Positions 46,301 through 58,361 are shown, counted from the stretch's first letter. The stretch is DNA of 64,000 nt from Lentinula raphanica (GCA_027919835.1 JANVFP010000025.1:186001-250000), one strand, 5' to 3'. Made by a program: numbers and translations. The notes: generated by a model from the sequence alone, not told the origin.

Positions 46301-49300
46301 GAGAACCAAAAGCCATGATTGACTGTTGGAGTACGTTAGTCACGAAAAGTATGTTCCGATCCTTACAAGGATATTCTTACCACCGACATGGATGCTCTGA
46401 CACCCATATTACCGAGGTCTACGTTGGATAGGTCAGTAAGAGGACGTGACATCAGCGATAGGTTTTGGAACTGACATTTGATGTGTATGGGACTCATAGC
46501 TCGCAGATAACAATGCGTCATGTTCAGAGGTTCTTCCAAATCTTCTTTATTGCGAACCACAATACGAGCTGTCGGTTGGTCACGGTCATAGAGGATTCGT
46601 ACTTTGTCTATAAAATAGTCATAAGTGGAAGATCGAGACGGACGTCGTTGGAGCTTGACAAACTCAGTTTATAAAGTTCCCTAGCCTGTTACAAGTCAGT
46701 CAAGTAGATTCCCAAAAAACCCTCGAGAGATAAGCATACCTGAGCAGGTATATCACCAGCAGGAAAATGTAGCCCCTTATACAGATCATGCGTCACGCTC
46801 CAATCCACAAGCTCCGCCACAACCTGCCCATTCCAAACCTCATCGAACTGATAAACCAGCACCCGATGAAACTGCGTCAAATCCTTGATCACACCCACCG
46901 TCACTTTCAAAAAACTATCCAGATCCGGCGCGTCCCCCAGCTGCTCGTTAATCTGAGCCATGACGGCGAACACGTCCATCATGCTGACGGTCCCATTCCC
47001 GCCCGGAGGTCCCGCACCGTGTCCTGACCGTCTTATAGTGGGATTCGATCGACGGGATCCTCGTCGGCCTTTTGGAGAGCCCCCAAAACTCGGAGAGGCT
47101 TTGGACGAATCGTTATCCGGAGCCCCAGGTAACCGTGACATTCGTCGTAGTCTCTCCAGAGCTAGAAGCGGTTTTGACCGTGTCATAGTACTCTCGATTA
47201 TATCCTCCGTGCTTGGAGTCCATCCAGGATCTCCTTCCAAACCATGGACCGGCACGATCTGTCCATCCAGTGCATGTCCAGAGTGTAAAGGACCCAGAGA
47301 ATCTGGTTCTTCAGATAGCAAATGGTTGGAATCAGCACTGCTCAGGGTAGGAGGAGTGATTTCTGAATCGGAAAGATTTCGCAGAGTCGCGATGCTTGAG
47401 TCCGAGTTCGAGCCAGATGATTCGTTGAGAGATACATCGGCGCTACTCGTAGGATTGGAGACAAGGCTGTTGGTCGATGCGTCGGTGGAATTTCCTGTCT
47501 GCGTGCCGCCACTCCCTGAACTACCTGAAGCACTTGCAGAGCTGAGAGAACCAGAGGAACCACTCCCTATACTATCTGGTGATTCGATACCTGAAGGAGC
47601 AGAAGTCGACGGTGTTGCAGAGTTTGGAGTCTGATAGAGTGGGTTGAAGAAATCACTCTCCAATTCGAATTCCATGACAATGAGTGATTTATGTGTTTTC
47701 GGTTTATTGTTGGATAGATACGGACTAGGTTGCGGACGGTGTATCGCACACCAACATGTCCACCGCCGCTTGCCTTCATGCATGCCCCAGGGGTCATATG
47801 GATCAGAAGGAACCGGTAGACCTGGTATGACAGTCCCAGGAGCCCCGTATCCAGACAACAGAAATATATCCGGTGTCCCTTGTTCTAGCTCGTCATCCGC
47901 CGTGTTGTCTCCTGATTCGGGTGGTTCTGAGAGGTACTGCACGTTGTCCCATAGCAGCGAAGCCTGCGATTCGGGAAGGACTTCCGTGAAGCATTCGAGT
48001 TTGAAGAGATAACGCGGAGGTAACCCGAGAAGTTCCGTGGAGTTCTGTGAAACGCCCTTCAACGATACGATCGCGACGAAATAGAAAGGATACACACCTC
48101 GGATACTTGACGCACTACCAACGCGTCCTCGACTTCTTCTACGACGATGAGTACGCCAAATCCTTGAACGGCGCCAGGGGTACGAATAGGCTGCACGAAA
48201 GGGTTGAGTTTGAATAAGACACTCTAGAGTAAAATGGACGTACCTCGTCCTCACAACGCGTGAGCTTTCCTTCTCGACCAGTAATAACATGATTTCCATG
48301 TTCATCGCGCATGTGTTGAAACCGAACAGAGACGCGTGGCGCATCCGAGTCCTGAGAGCGCACAGAGACCTCATCTGAATATGGCGCTCTTCCATTTCCA
48401 TCTGACGAGCTCTTGGAGGCTGATTTCCCAGAAGAATCCTTAGAATCATCTCCCGAGGATGATTCTTCGGGCGTATAGTATTTCGAAAGTCCTGACGATG
48501 CGTTGCTACTCGATTCCGATTTTGAACCAGATGTCGATTGGGGCGGTCTCAAACTAGATCGCTCAGAACCATTTGTAGAAGTTTCTCGTGAAGAAGGTAT
48601 AGAAGCTAGATGAACTATGCCGAGTTCTGAAGGATTCCACTGCGGAGCGGGGGTTGAGGTGCTGGGTAGGAGAGAGTCGCTCATACTCGTAAATGCCTGT
48701 TGAGCGACGACTGGCAGAGCAGGAGGATGTCGAGAATTATACTCCTGAGGACTTGGAGGAGGGGGTTCTCCTGAGTCTAACATCGTCGTTGAAAGAATAG
48801 GAGAGCCGGACGGAGAGGTAGTCGGAGAAGGAGATGTTGATGTGTAGAAACGAGGAACAGAAGATTCTGCGTTGGAATCTTCGCCAGCAGGAAAATGGCT
48901 GAAATTGGGGGCTTTACCCGTTTGTTGTTGTATCCATTTCTGATTTTGTCTCGAGAATTGAGGACTATCGGATGTCAAGATAGAGCTTTTGGAACGTTTG
49001 TTTCGTCGTTTCGTGAATGATTTGCGATTGGCGGCATCTGATCTGGATGAGGAGGCGACAGATACAACGACGTCGTTAATTTCGGGTGAAGCTGATGGAA
49101 TGATGAGATTTTCATAGAGAGAACTGAGGAATATGCGTACTTAGTGGTGGGCTTTTGGAGCCAATATCCATCGTAACCGAACGAGACAAATCTGGAGAGG
49201 TTGAAGAAGCTGATGAGGATGAATGTACATCTGGAGCGGGCTGAATGTTTCCTAGGAGAGATTTAATGGGATAAACGAATGAGGAAGAAGGAGCATCTTG

Positions 49301-49312
49301 TTCGTTGGACAT
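43394..49312 (-). CDS. Phytochrome hybrid histidine kinase
   Basis: Multi-exon gene from ATG 49312 (MSNEQDAPSSSFVYPIKSLL). In order: a long Ser-rich N-terminus; a PAS domain beginning TRCEDE|PIRTPGAVQGFG, with the Cys that binds bilin in fungal and bacterial phytochromes (about 48250); a Ser/Gly-rich insert inside PAS-GAF (about 47150-47600); a GAF domain with DLYKGLHFPAGDIPAQ, KVRLLYDRDQPTARIV, MTHCYLRAMSPIHIKYL and GLVACHSYGQHGMRVSFPVR; a PHY domain with FKIWSETVAGRCRAWTDEQ; a HisKA H-box SNASHEVRTPLNHIIN; HATPase motifs DTGCGIPPVKLESIF and GVGLGLAV; and a C-terminal receiver with ILIVEDNDIN, FDCVLMDINMPILNG and ILKPIDF. All catalytic residues checked (Cys, H-box His, N/G boxes, receiver Asp and Lys) are present, so it should be a functional red/far-red sensor kinase. 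The stop is at 43394. Confidence 0.93.
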
Positions 49313-49662
49313 GATGAAGTCCAAGAGCAAGTTTCTCCAATAATTTCAGAGTCTTTGGCTTTGGCAAAAGTGAAATGGCTGGAAAAGTCTTGAATTTGTT
49401 TGTACCATGACGCACTTTGTTTGGACTCTTCGATCTTGTTTGAAGTCCTCCCGAGTTTTCCAGCCTCGGTCTATAGATGGAGAGAATTTCACCAAACATC
49501 TTTTCAAAAGCATCCAGTCGCATATAAGCTATTGGCTGTATAGTAGTTGGCTTGCAAAGAATAACATAGAATGTTCGAGATGAATCTGATGCTCAAAATT
49601 AAACCGGCCCGTATTGGGATAATACTACAGCTTCTCATTCAGTCTCGTTCTTCCATCTCAAC
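49313..49662. promoter_or_regulatory. Divergent promoter, phytochrome / CDC37
   Basis: 350 bp between the two start codons. It presumably drives both genes. No TATA box is obvious; short CT-rich tracts precede the CDC37 ATG. Confidence 0.5.
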
Positions 49663-51340
49663 ATGCCACTCAACTATTCCAAGTGGGACCAGCTCGAAGT
49701 ACGTCAAGAGCTTCACTGTACAGAGACCTCTGACCAATAGCTTGCTAGCTCTCAGATGACTCCGATATCGAGGGTCATCCCAATGTCGATAAGAAATCCC
49801 TGATTCGGTTCATTCCTTTCCCTCTCTTCGCTGAATCATCCATCTGAATCATCTCCTCTAGCTGGAAACAACGCGACATACACGAAAAACGCGAACAGCG
49901 AAAGCAAAAAATCGCCCATCTCCGCGCTCAGATCGATTGCAACAAAGTACTCTACCCACGTATCCAGGACATTTACACCCATCTCTCATCTCCTTCCGAT
50001 ACATCTCCTACTGTATACTTCAACTCGCTCTACGAGCAGCTGAAGAACAACCCATCCAAAGATTGTCCTCCGGGGAACGATCCCAACAAACTCGAACATA
50101 CGTACGATGGAATGCTTCTGTCGCTTCTCGGGCAGGTTAGCGCAGAGGCAAAAGACAAGATCAAGGACGCATCGGTGCTCGAGAGTGAAAAGGACGAGAA
50201 GCTTGGGAAGGCACTCACAGAGAAGATCAAGTTTCATGTAGATCACCTAGGAGAGACAATCAAGAAAGACGAAGCAGAGTTGGCTGCGGAGGAGAAGGAA
50301 CAGAAGAAACATATTACTAGTGACGATCTGCACGATGGGTTTTCAAGCAAGGTAAATCAACACTCTGAATTCGTTCATCGCAAAGCCTCAGCTCGTCCTC
50401 TTCTAGTACATACCTCCTAAACCAGACCCAACTCCAGTCCCCCTCAAGAAAATCGAAAAGCCCAAGACCTCGACGACGACGACGGAGTTCGAAACACTCA
50501 ACCCACAAGCATCAAGCTCCACCCTACCTCCTTCGAGCGCAACGACCGACGAAGACGACGCCCTCCCCGAGCTCACACCTTCCTTATCCGAATTTTCCAA
50601 AATTCCATACAGAGAATTCCAAAAATCATTCGAATTCATCCAACTTCATCGCGATGTCTTCGTCCCGGGTGCTTCAGACGCTTTACTCGTCGCTGCGTTC
50701 ACAGCTGAAGGCGAAGGCAAGAAGAAGCTGGCTAAACAATGTGTGCATCAAAGTCTTTTGCTTCAGTACTGCGAAAAGCTCGGTGGGGACGGTGTTCGTG
50801 TGTTCTTCCAAAAGTTCGTATCACCAAATCTCCTAAAGATCCTTTCGCTCATTCATATACTGAACTCGTGTAAATGGGTGCGTTAGGATGATCTCAGGAG
50901 ACAAACGCGCGGAAAAGGTTTTCCTCGACGACGTCGAAAGCACCTACAACCACCTCCGCGGCCGAGTCGAAGCATCGAAACTGGAGGAATCTACAGAGGG
51001 CAAAGAACAAATCCAACTCGTCCCCGAATCTCCCGACCAAACCATCAGCTTCAACGTACCCAGCGGTCCCCCTCCAGAGACCATCGTCCTCGAAGGTCCC
51101 GGAACGGAGGATATGGATATCGAGGAAGTCAGGAAGGCACTTCAGTTCCGATGGGATGTGTTCTGCACGTTCCCGGAAAACCTGCAAAAGGCGTTGGAAG
51201 AAAATAGTTTGGAGAATGTGAATAAGGTGTTGGCGGATATGGATGTGGCGGAAGCGGAGGGGGTTGTGCAGAATTTGGATATTGCGGGGATTTTGAGCTT
51301 TGCGGAGGGTGGGATAAGGGATGAGACTGGGAAGGCGTAA
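49663..51340 (+). CDS. Hsp90 co-chaperone Cdc37
   Basis: Five exons (49663-49698, 49749-49807, 49862-50351, 50407-50813, 50887-51340) give 481 residues. The hallmark N-terminus MPLNYSKWDQLELSDDSDIE carries the CK2-target Ser in the LSDDSD context, followed by HPNVDKKSLIRWKQRDIHEK and a coiled-coil segment. The Hsp90-binding middle domain contains YREFQKSFEFIQLHRDVFVP and AKQCVHQSLLLQYCEKLGGD GVRVFFQKM (split here). The C-terminal domain reads EVRKALQFRWDVFCTFPENL. Cdc37 delivers protein kinases to Hsp90. The first exon is only 12 codons long. Confidence 0.95.
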
Positions 51341-52095
51341 TGGGGTTTTTTGGATTGGATGAATCGAAGAAGTAATATGTATAAGTTTGCAAGCAAGTAT
51401 CTTCAAGGGTAATTCTTCGTGTGCTCGTATCGTATGTATCAAGCTGCCTTTTCTCTTTGTTTCATTCGAGAGACCGTGTTGAAGAACTAGGATACAAAAG
51501 CAAGCAATTTCTGATTGCGCGTCCTTACCTCGAACTTGAAGCTCAAGCCACGTCGTATTTTCTATCTTGACAGGAGTATAAGTTCAGAAATACATTGGCG
51601 TGTTCCGTGTATGAATTGTTCATACATTGCCGTGGATGGAGGGGAATCTTGAGGGAGTTTCAGTCCATGACACGAACAGGAATACGGGATAATTCGGGAT
51701 TGACAAAGTTGCGGCTACGATGTAGTAAGTACTTCGGTCATCATTGGAGACCGTACTTCAACTCGATAAATCTTGTCTGGTTCGATCCATCCTCGCATAG
51801 TTGTAGAAGACGTGAGTCCTGTACCACTCGAGCCTCTGAACCGTAAACGTCAACGTTTAGTATACGTTGAAGCTGAAGCTGAAGCTCTCTCAAGTCGTGT
51901 TCGAGCTCTTCATTTACTCAAGCAGTCTGAAGCTGAAGCAGAGTGATCGCGCCGGCCATTATCCACGGCCGGCTCCAAATTCCGCTCAAAAGTTCCCACA
52001 ATCAATGACGTCCCCCGACTTGAGCTCATCTCTCATACGTCAACAGGCGATATAAGAATTGGAAAGTTTCGCGATAACGAGTACAGTTCTCTTCC
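51341..52095. other. Intergenic, CDC37 to phosphate carrier
   Basis: 3' flank of CDC37 and promoter of the carrier gene. A short GAAGCT tandem (GCTGAAGCTGAAGCT) lies at about 51870-51888 with a second GAAGCTGAAGC at 51932. No gene supported. Confidence 0.45.
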
Positions 52096-53598
52096 ATGTC
52101 AGATAAACCGCAAGCTCACCCTTTTGTTATTCCTCAGTTCACCCTCAAGGACTATAGTTCTTTCTTCCTCGCTGGTGAGTGTCAGCACCAACCTGGTTGC
52201 CTTGGGTGTACTCATTTGAATGAATTTGTTCATCGTATCGCCAGGCGCCCTATGTTGCACGTATGTCCAGTCCAGATCTACCTTCCATCGCGTAACCCAT
52301 CTCAAGACTATCCCATGTAACGCAGGATCAGCCATGGCGCAATGACGCGTGCGTACCATGCCTTCCCTTAACTTAACCCACCAACTAACTTGCATCGACC
52401 GGCCTACTATGTAGCAATCGACGTCGTCAAAACGCGTATCCAAATTGACCCAAAATACAAACCATTCGGATTCGTTTCCGGAACTCGATACCTCATCGCC
52501 AACGAAGGACCCTCAGCTCTACTCACCGGATTCGGTCCAACCGCTGTAGGATACCTCGCACAAGGGGGCGCCAAGTTCGCCGGATATGAGTACTGGAAGA
52601 AATCATTCGTGACTGTCGCAGGAGAACAGGAGACTGCTGTGAAATATAGAACGGCGATATATCTTGGTGCTGCGAGTGTTGCGGAGTGTGTTGCTTTTGT
52701 CTTCCCGGCACGATCGTTTACTCATCAAAATCACTACAATCAGGTTCTTCGCAGATATTCTCCTTACACCTTTGGAAGCCACAAGAATCAGATTAGTCTC
52801 CGAACGAGGATATGCCACCGGTCTCGTTTCAGGATTCACCCGATTAGCTTCGGAGGGAGGAGTATCACAGCTATATGCAGGGTTCTTACCTATCCTATGC
52901 AAGTAAGTAACTTAGCATCTCAACTAAGTACTCTCGGTTTTGAAATCCATGAACAAAAACAACAGACAGATCCCATACGCGATTGGTCAATTCACAGTGA
53001 ATGAATTCTGCCACGAGCTCGCGTTTCGAAACATGTCGGAAGAGACTAAGAGGACTATGTCCGATGTATCGAAATTCGGGCTTTCCTTGGGGAGTGGGAT
53101 CATTGCTGGGTTTGCTGCTGCTATATTGAGCCATGTGAGTGGTTCAGTGGTGCTGTTGTAGGATACCTCCTGATTTGCGTTATTCTTATTGCATTAGCCA
53201 GCGGATACTCTTCTAAGCCAGATTAACAAAGGGCACGGACCGACAGGTTCCATGTTGTATCGTCTCACCGCGCTAGCGAAAGAGGCAGGACTCAAGGTAT
53301 GTTTGTGCAGTTGCTTTGTGGAATCTTACTTGAACTGGATCTTGTAGGGGCTCTTTGCTGGGTTGGGTCCAAGGATGATTATGACTGCAGGATTAGTATC
53401 TTCGCAGGTCAGTTGTACTAACAGATCCGTGTTGATGATACATGCTGAAAGGTGTATTTTGCAGTTCTTGATGTATGACGGTATCAAACACGGTGAGTTC
53501 TTGTGTTGATATGCTACCGCGGCGTCATGAGATTGACGATGCTGTTCACCTATGCAGCTCTCGGGGCGCCTCCTGCGCTCGAGATTCATAAAGAATAG
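52096..53598 (+). CDS. Mitochondrial phosphate carrier (Mir1-like)
   Basis: Ten exons, two of them tiny: 52096-52174, 52245-52260 (16 nt), 52326-52348 (23 nt), 52415-52685, 52744-52902, 52966-53134, 53198-53296, 53348-53407, 53465-53492, 53558-53598. The exons total 945 nt, or 314 residues. The three mitochondrial-carrier repeats are visible: [19 protein letters not shown] (PxD motif), [20 protein letters not shown] and [15 protein letters not shown]. Intervening signatures include [38 protein letters not shown] and [12 protein letters not shown]. The sequence order is that of phosphate carriers, which import inorganic phosphate with protons across the inner mitochondrial membrane. Both micro-exons encode the first-helix PxD neighbourhood. 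Confidence 0.92.
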
Positions 53599-54657
53599 GA
53601 CCAAGTAGTATTACGACAGATCACGGACTTGGAAGGAAGACGGACGGACAGCGCCAAGTGTAGCGGGTAGCGGGTTGTTGTACTCAGTGTATAATACCTT
53701 TCACTAATACTAATAGAATTTTGTTTACGCTGCAGGTTTGAGTCCCCTACCAACATATGAAGACAGCCTGGAGTGCCATGGTGTACAGTCTTCAACTTCA
53801 CATGATTTGCTTTAATCCAGATAGATCTTTACTATGCACAGCTCCCAGCCTACTATCCCTAACATCGGACGATCTCTGAAGATAATGACATCCGTGCTGT
53901 CCGAGACTGCTCGCTACCCCTCGCTACCGTGTACTCCATCATTAGGCCGAAGGTACTCGGAAGGGGGCCTCGGTCATACTGGCTCAAGTTCATCAAGGTG
54001 GCGTAGATTCCAAACGTTCAGTTCAGACAACCTCGGATCGTTGGTTTGCTGTTGTGCCCAGGGGTCACCGGTCAACGACGGTATCGTTACTATGGCGGGT
54101 ATATCGGGTGTGTATATGCTACTATTGCTTTCAAATGAACCCCTCTCATTGCGTGCTAGAATCATAATCATGGGCTAAGGCCTGTTTATATCAGAGTATC
54201 CCAAGCTATGTTGGGGCAATACCGCTGCGGGACGATGCAATACGAGGCAGTACCTCCTTCGCGTCATATCTCCTCTTTGAATCAACTTTATCAGTTGTAT
54301 CCTACTGTATCAATCTTAATTCCCTAGATCACATTCAAAACGTCTAATCCGACCCACCATCGGGGCAATAGAAAAACAAAAAATCCAACCCACTAAGTCC
54401 AGCTAACTCCTTGGTCTCCAAGTCTCTAACCTTTTTCAGTGCTCAGATACTCAGGCTAGGCGCGCGATCGTTGGCAGCTCTAGTCTCGTCTCTAGTAGGA
54501 CTCAGGCCCTGCTACCTGGGACCGTAAGATGAGGGTATAAAAGATGAAGGGGCTTCAGAGGAAGAAGAACCGTCAAGCGACAACCCGAACTCCAAATCCA
54601 ACTCGAACTCTGAATCACCAGTCTCTACTTCAAAAACAACTAAAGTTTTTTTTTACA
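53599..54657. other. Intergenic, carrier to ABM-like gene
   Basis: About 1.06 kb without a recognisable gene; a 114-residue frame at 53834-54178 has no known motif. The end carries the promoter of the gene at 54658 with a TATA box (listed). Confidence 0.45.
54536..54543 (+). promoter_or_regulatory. TATA box of the ABM-like gene
   Basis: TATAAAAG lies 115 bp upstream of the ATG at 54658 and is followed by a short leader with a T-run just before the start. It is the clearest TATA element in the window and suggests a regulated or highly expressed gene. Confidence 0.65.
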
Positions 54658-55576
54658 ATGTCCACCGGAACCCGAATCATCCAATACACCTCTTTCCCCG
54701 CATCCGATGCGTTCAACAACGACCGTGCGCAGTTCACCGAAGGCCTTGAGAAGCTCAAAAGTGTAGATGGTCATCTTGGGTGAGATCAACTTTCATTGGA
54801 CTGTGGTTCTATCGGATTTTTCGTTAACTCGATGTTTTTTTTCCCTAGTTCTTTCTGGGGCGCACAAGTTGCTGAAGAAGGCTCCAAGACGGGATATTTG
54901 ATCACCAGTAAGTACTACTACTACTACGGTACTGAATGCTGACATATCCTCACCTCGTCTGACGCAGTATGGCAATCCGCCGAACACCACAAGAAATTCA
55001 CCTCCAGCGACGTCTTTGGCGCCGCGATATCCTCCCTCAAGTCTGCCGCTGCTGGTGAGCTTACCCGCTTCCAGGTGCGTTTGAACGGTTGCCGGTTTGA
55101 AACAACTTTTTTGAAATTGAAAGTAATACTCGCTTGGCTGACCCACGAACGAACAATACTATGATCTATTCTAGTTCTCTGGTGTTAGAGGATCCCCGAT
55201 TCCCGGCCTTCAAACTGCTGTGACTGAATTCGTGGTGGTGAAGCCCAACGGTGGAACATCAGGCGAGGCAGTGACGGCTGCTGCGAACAAGGCCGGAGAC
55301 AGCTTTGAACAGAAAGGGTACCCGGTTGCGCTCGGACAGAGTGTTCAGGGCGATGGGGTGTATTTGGTTGTGATTGGGTGGCCTTCGGTCGCGGTATGTT
55401 ATCTTGTGTTATATACGGGCGCTCTCGCTCTTTGCTGAATCCTTGGTGTTTTGGTGTCTGGTTTATAGGAAAGTCGGGCGACTGTGAAGCAAGAGCCTTT
55501 CGCGACGGCGATTGGCGGGTTGTCGGCGATTGCGACTCTGGAGATTGGACATGCGGTTTTGGACAAGCATACTTGA
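54658..55576 (+). CDS. ABM-like dimeric alpha/beta-barrel protein
   Basis: Five exons (54658-54779, 54849-54907, 54968-55074, 55175-55393, 55469-55576) give 204 residues. Two ferredoxin-like halves can be seen. The first (TRIIQYTSFPASDAFNNDRA, FWGAQVAEEGSKTGYLITIW, SAEHHKKFTSSDVF) has the strand-helix and xxW-SAEHHKKF pattern of antibiotic biosynthesis monooxygenase-like domains. The second (TEFVVVKPNGGTSGEAVTAA, VYLVVIGWPSVAESRATVKQ) repeats it. Such small cytosolic proteins are stress- or heme-related or enzymatic in different fungi; the activity here is unknown. A TATA box 115 bp upstream suggests strong or inducible expression. Confidence 0.65.
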
Positions 55577-56311
55577 GCTTCGGATCGTTTCGACGGTTGA
55601 AGTTTGAAGTGTCGAGACTTGATAGAGAAATTGAAATTTGAAGACAATGTACTTCTATGATTGATCGATGACATGCAATGAGAGTATTACCCGAACGTTG
55701 TGTCGTATGAAGTATAGCGATAGACAGTAGCAAGCTATTGCCGATGATTTTTGCAGTTGAGGCAACGAAGAATGGTTAGATAGCTGTCACAGTAAGAGGA
55801 ATATCCTTATTCTGTTTGAATCGTGTTGAGGTGGTATGCGACTCGAGCGACGAAAAGCCAACCGGTCCCGAATGAAAGACATAACGAGCAGACAGCCTGG
55901 CTAGCTGCCTTGAGTTCCTGGAGAGTAAAAGAGGAGAAAAGGGGACACGCGATGTACCACAGTGAGGAGCAAAATGCTTTGGGTGTGATGAAAACATATA
56001 TTTTATGCTGGACTTGCTCAGAACGAGAGCTCTTCGAGTAGGATAGTATTCGAGTCTTTAAGCTTTAAGAGTCACAGTACGAGCCGTTCAACGTTCAGGC
56101 TTAGGGTTCGGTGATTCGTGATTCGTGAAGGGTCGGGTCAGGTCATGACGCGGACGGTCAAGGTCAAGGACGGGAGGTCAGGTCAAGGACATCCTTCAGG
56201 TTAGGGTTGGGCCATTTTGAAGCGTAAGAGCAAAGGCAAGGGCAAAGGCAAGGGAGGGTGGACACTGGAGGCCAGGAATTCGAGATTGCCGATCGGCAGA
56301 CTGCAGACTGT
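55577..56311. other. Intergenic with GGTCAAGGAC-type short repeats
   Basis: No gene supported. The stretch 56120-56215 has short repeated blocks (GGTCAGGTCA, GGTCAAGGTCAAGGAC, AGGTCAAGGACA), followed by a GGCAAGGGCAAAGGCAAGGG run at 56233-56255. Confidence 0.5.
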
Positions 56312-57889
56312 ATGCCGTGCGAACGGCCATCTTCTATACTACGTCATCACCTCAGCCTCAAGAAATGCGCCATCATCACTAACGACAGCTATGCTCTCTC
56401 CTTCAACGCTGCAGTCAGTTACTATTCACAATCACTTCCTTTCAGCACTGACTGCGATTCTGCTCCCAGCTTTCCTCAAACATTCCACGATTTCTTCCGA
56501 TTCTTAATACCTGAACCTCAAAACCGCATCCCAATAACCCCCGGTGTCATTCCCTATTCCTTATCCTGGTCCATTCCATTCTTCTTTCTCGCATATCTAG
56601 CTCGACGTCATGATACATACTTAATACGCCTTCTACTGCTTCCTATAGTGATTGCAACAACTCTCGCATCGGCTTTTCGGTACTGTTGGACTATACCGGC
56701 TTTGAATGTCTATAATTGGGGCCAAGGTTCGTCTTTTTCCTATAAATACTCAACTTACTCATGCTCTGTACTGTAATAGGTCTGGCCGCAGAAGTCGTCA
56801 TAGCCAAAGCCCTAGAATATGCGCTCACTCCAGAAGGAATGCTTCGAGTCGGAGAATCTCAACCGAATCAACCTAAAGGCAAGGCAAGAGCAATATCCAA
56901 CGGCGATCCTAGAAACCACCATGATCATGAAGACCACCCACCTGACCTTCCACAATCTCAATCTTCCTCATTCATCTCAGCTTTCGGAGACGCACTCAAA
57001 CTTACACACGAAATGCGAGGTGTGGGCTGGAAATTTGGCGCAGGGACTCATATCCCTAGATTAACTAGACCTTTGGATCGAACACAGTTCCTACGGGTGA
57101 CTTTTTGGTCGTTTGTCAAGTACTTCCTCGTTCTTGACCTCCTTGAATCTATCATCAAACTATTCCCCGGTGTGGGCACACCAACCGGTGGATCTATGTT
57201 TTATCAAGATCTTCCTCTGCCACAGCGATATCTCGTGTCTACCACTATCCATATGCTGACTGGCAGTGCACTGCTATCTGGGTTCCACATGGTCTATGAT
57301 CTCATCGCGCTCGTAGCCGTCTGGGGCTGCGACGATTCCCCATCCTCCTGGCCACCTGTGATGGACAATCCCTGGACGGCAGATTCCATGCACGTCTTCT
57401 GGGCGAAACGATGGCATCAGCTGCTGAAACGCACCTTCGTGGTGTACGGAGGTATCCCAGGTGCATGGATCGCAGGGAACATCGGTGCGTTGCTGGGTAC
57501 TTTCGTGGCGTCTGGGTTGTTCCATGAGTTGGCGATATACGCTATGGGACGAGGGTTTGACCCCGTGGTGCCTCTTTTCTTTGCGCTCCAAGGCCCTGTG
57601 TTGTTGCTGGAGAGGTTATGGAGAGTTGTCACTGGGAAAAGGGTGGGAGGGTGGATAGGGAGGTTGTGGGTTTATCTGATTATGTTCGTGCTTGCCCAAC
57701 CCATGAGTGCGTGTTTCATATCTTGGTCATAGAAAACTGGTTGCTGATTCCCGCTGATGATGAACAGTCGATTCGTGGCACAAGCGTGGTCTGGGCGGCG
57801 GGATGGTTATTCCCCCTTTTATAAGTCCGGCCAAATTCATGTTGCCATACCTAGTGCGCGCATTCAACGCTACAGTGCTGGCTAGATGA
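56312..57889 (+). CDS. Wax-synthase-type MBOAT acyltransferase
   Basis: Three exons (56312-56726, 56780-57706, 57768-57889) give 487 residues. It is polytopic: hydrophobic stretches include PYSLSWSIPFFFLAYLA, LIRLLLLPIVIATTLASAF, YFLVLDLLESIIKLF, GALLGTFVASGLFHELAIYA and LWVYLIMFVLAQPM. The wax-synthase-domain signature SMHVFWAKRWHQLLKRTFV (FW..RWH) and the membrane His in GLFHELAIYAMG mark the MBOAT_2 family. In basidiomycetes such enzymes are often linked to lipid or terpenoid acylation, but no pathway genes flank this one, so the substrate is unknown. The start is uncertain: ATG 56312 is the first in frame, while the region from about 56390 (LSFNAAVSYYSQSLPF) looks like the conserved beginning. 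Confidence 0.75.
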
Positions 57890-58097
57890 CTGTTTTAAAC
57901 ATATACGTGTATCTAATAGATAGCTCAGTACTCAGTCTAATACCGCTATAGTCTATATACATATTGTACTTGAGCTTGACCCTCCGAGCGTGGAGAGAGA
58001 TATCAGGGAGATTTACGGTGATTCTTGAAGTGGTGAGCGCAAGCGCTTGTGTAGAACCAAAATAAGCGCCCATTCTTCCGTTACTGGCACTTCCACC

Positions 58098-58241
58098 ATG
58101 GCGTCCAAGTCCCAATCTTCAGAAAGCCTCAAACAGAAAAGCCTGATGTCGTTTTTTGGAAAGCCTCAGCAGTCAACTCCGTCCTCTCAAGTCAAAAAGA
58201 GCAAGCCCGCCAAAGAGACACAGACCAACTCAAAAAGGACG
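58098..58241 (+). CDS. First exon with PCNA-interacting motif, rest of gene not seen
   Basis: 48 codons from ATG 58098 in a CCACC-ATG context: MASKSQSSESLKQKSLMSFF, then GKPQQSTPSSQVKKSKPAK and on to a GTTAGT donor at 58242. QKSLMSFF fits the PIP box Q-x-x-(L/I/M)-x-x-F-F near the N-terminus, as found in Msh6, DNA ligase I and other replication or repair proteins; fungal Msh6 is one guess. The inverted-repeat element begins at 58251, only 9 bp into the presumed intron. No continuation of a repair protein is visible between 61245 and 64000, so the gene is either split by a very long insertion or truncated. Gene identity is unproven. Confidence 0.5.
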
Positions 58242-58361
58242 GTTAGTCCACACCTGTGATGCAGTGTCATCACCTGTAACCTAAGATCATCACATGACAT
58301 TTTCTCAATTTTTCTAACTTCTTCAAAAATGAAGATATCCTCACCCCCTAACCTCTAACCA

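Noticed and set aside
53834..54178. 114-residue plus-strand frame
   Set aside because: No motif, a mirrored frame on the other strand, and no splice continuation.
22421..57889. A biosynthetic gene cluster around the methyltransferase, SDR, ABM-like and MBOAT genes
   Set aside because: The four genes are spread over 35 kb and separated by housekeeping genes. No backbone synthase (PKS, NRPS, terpene cyclase) is present.
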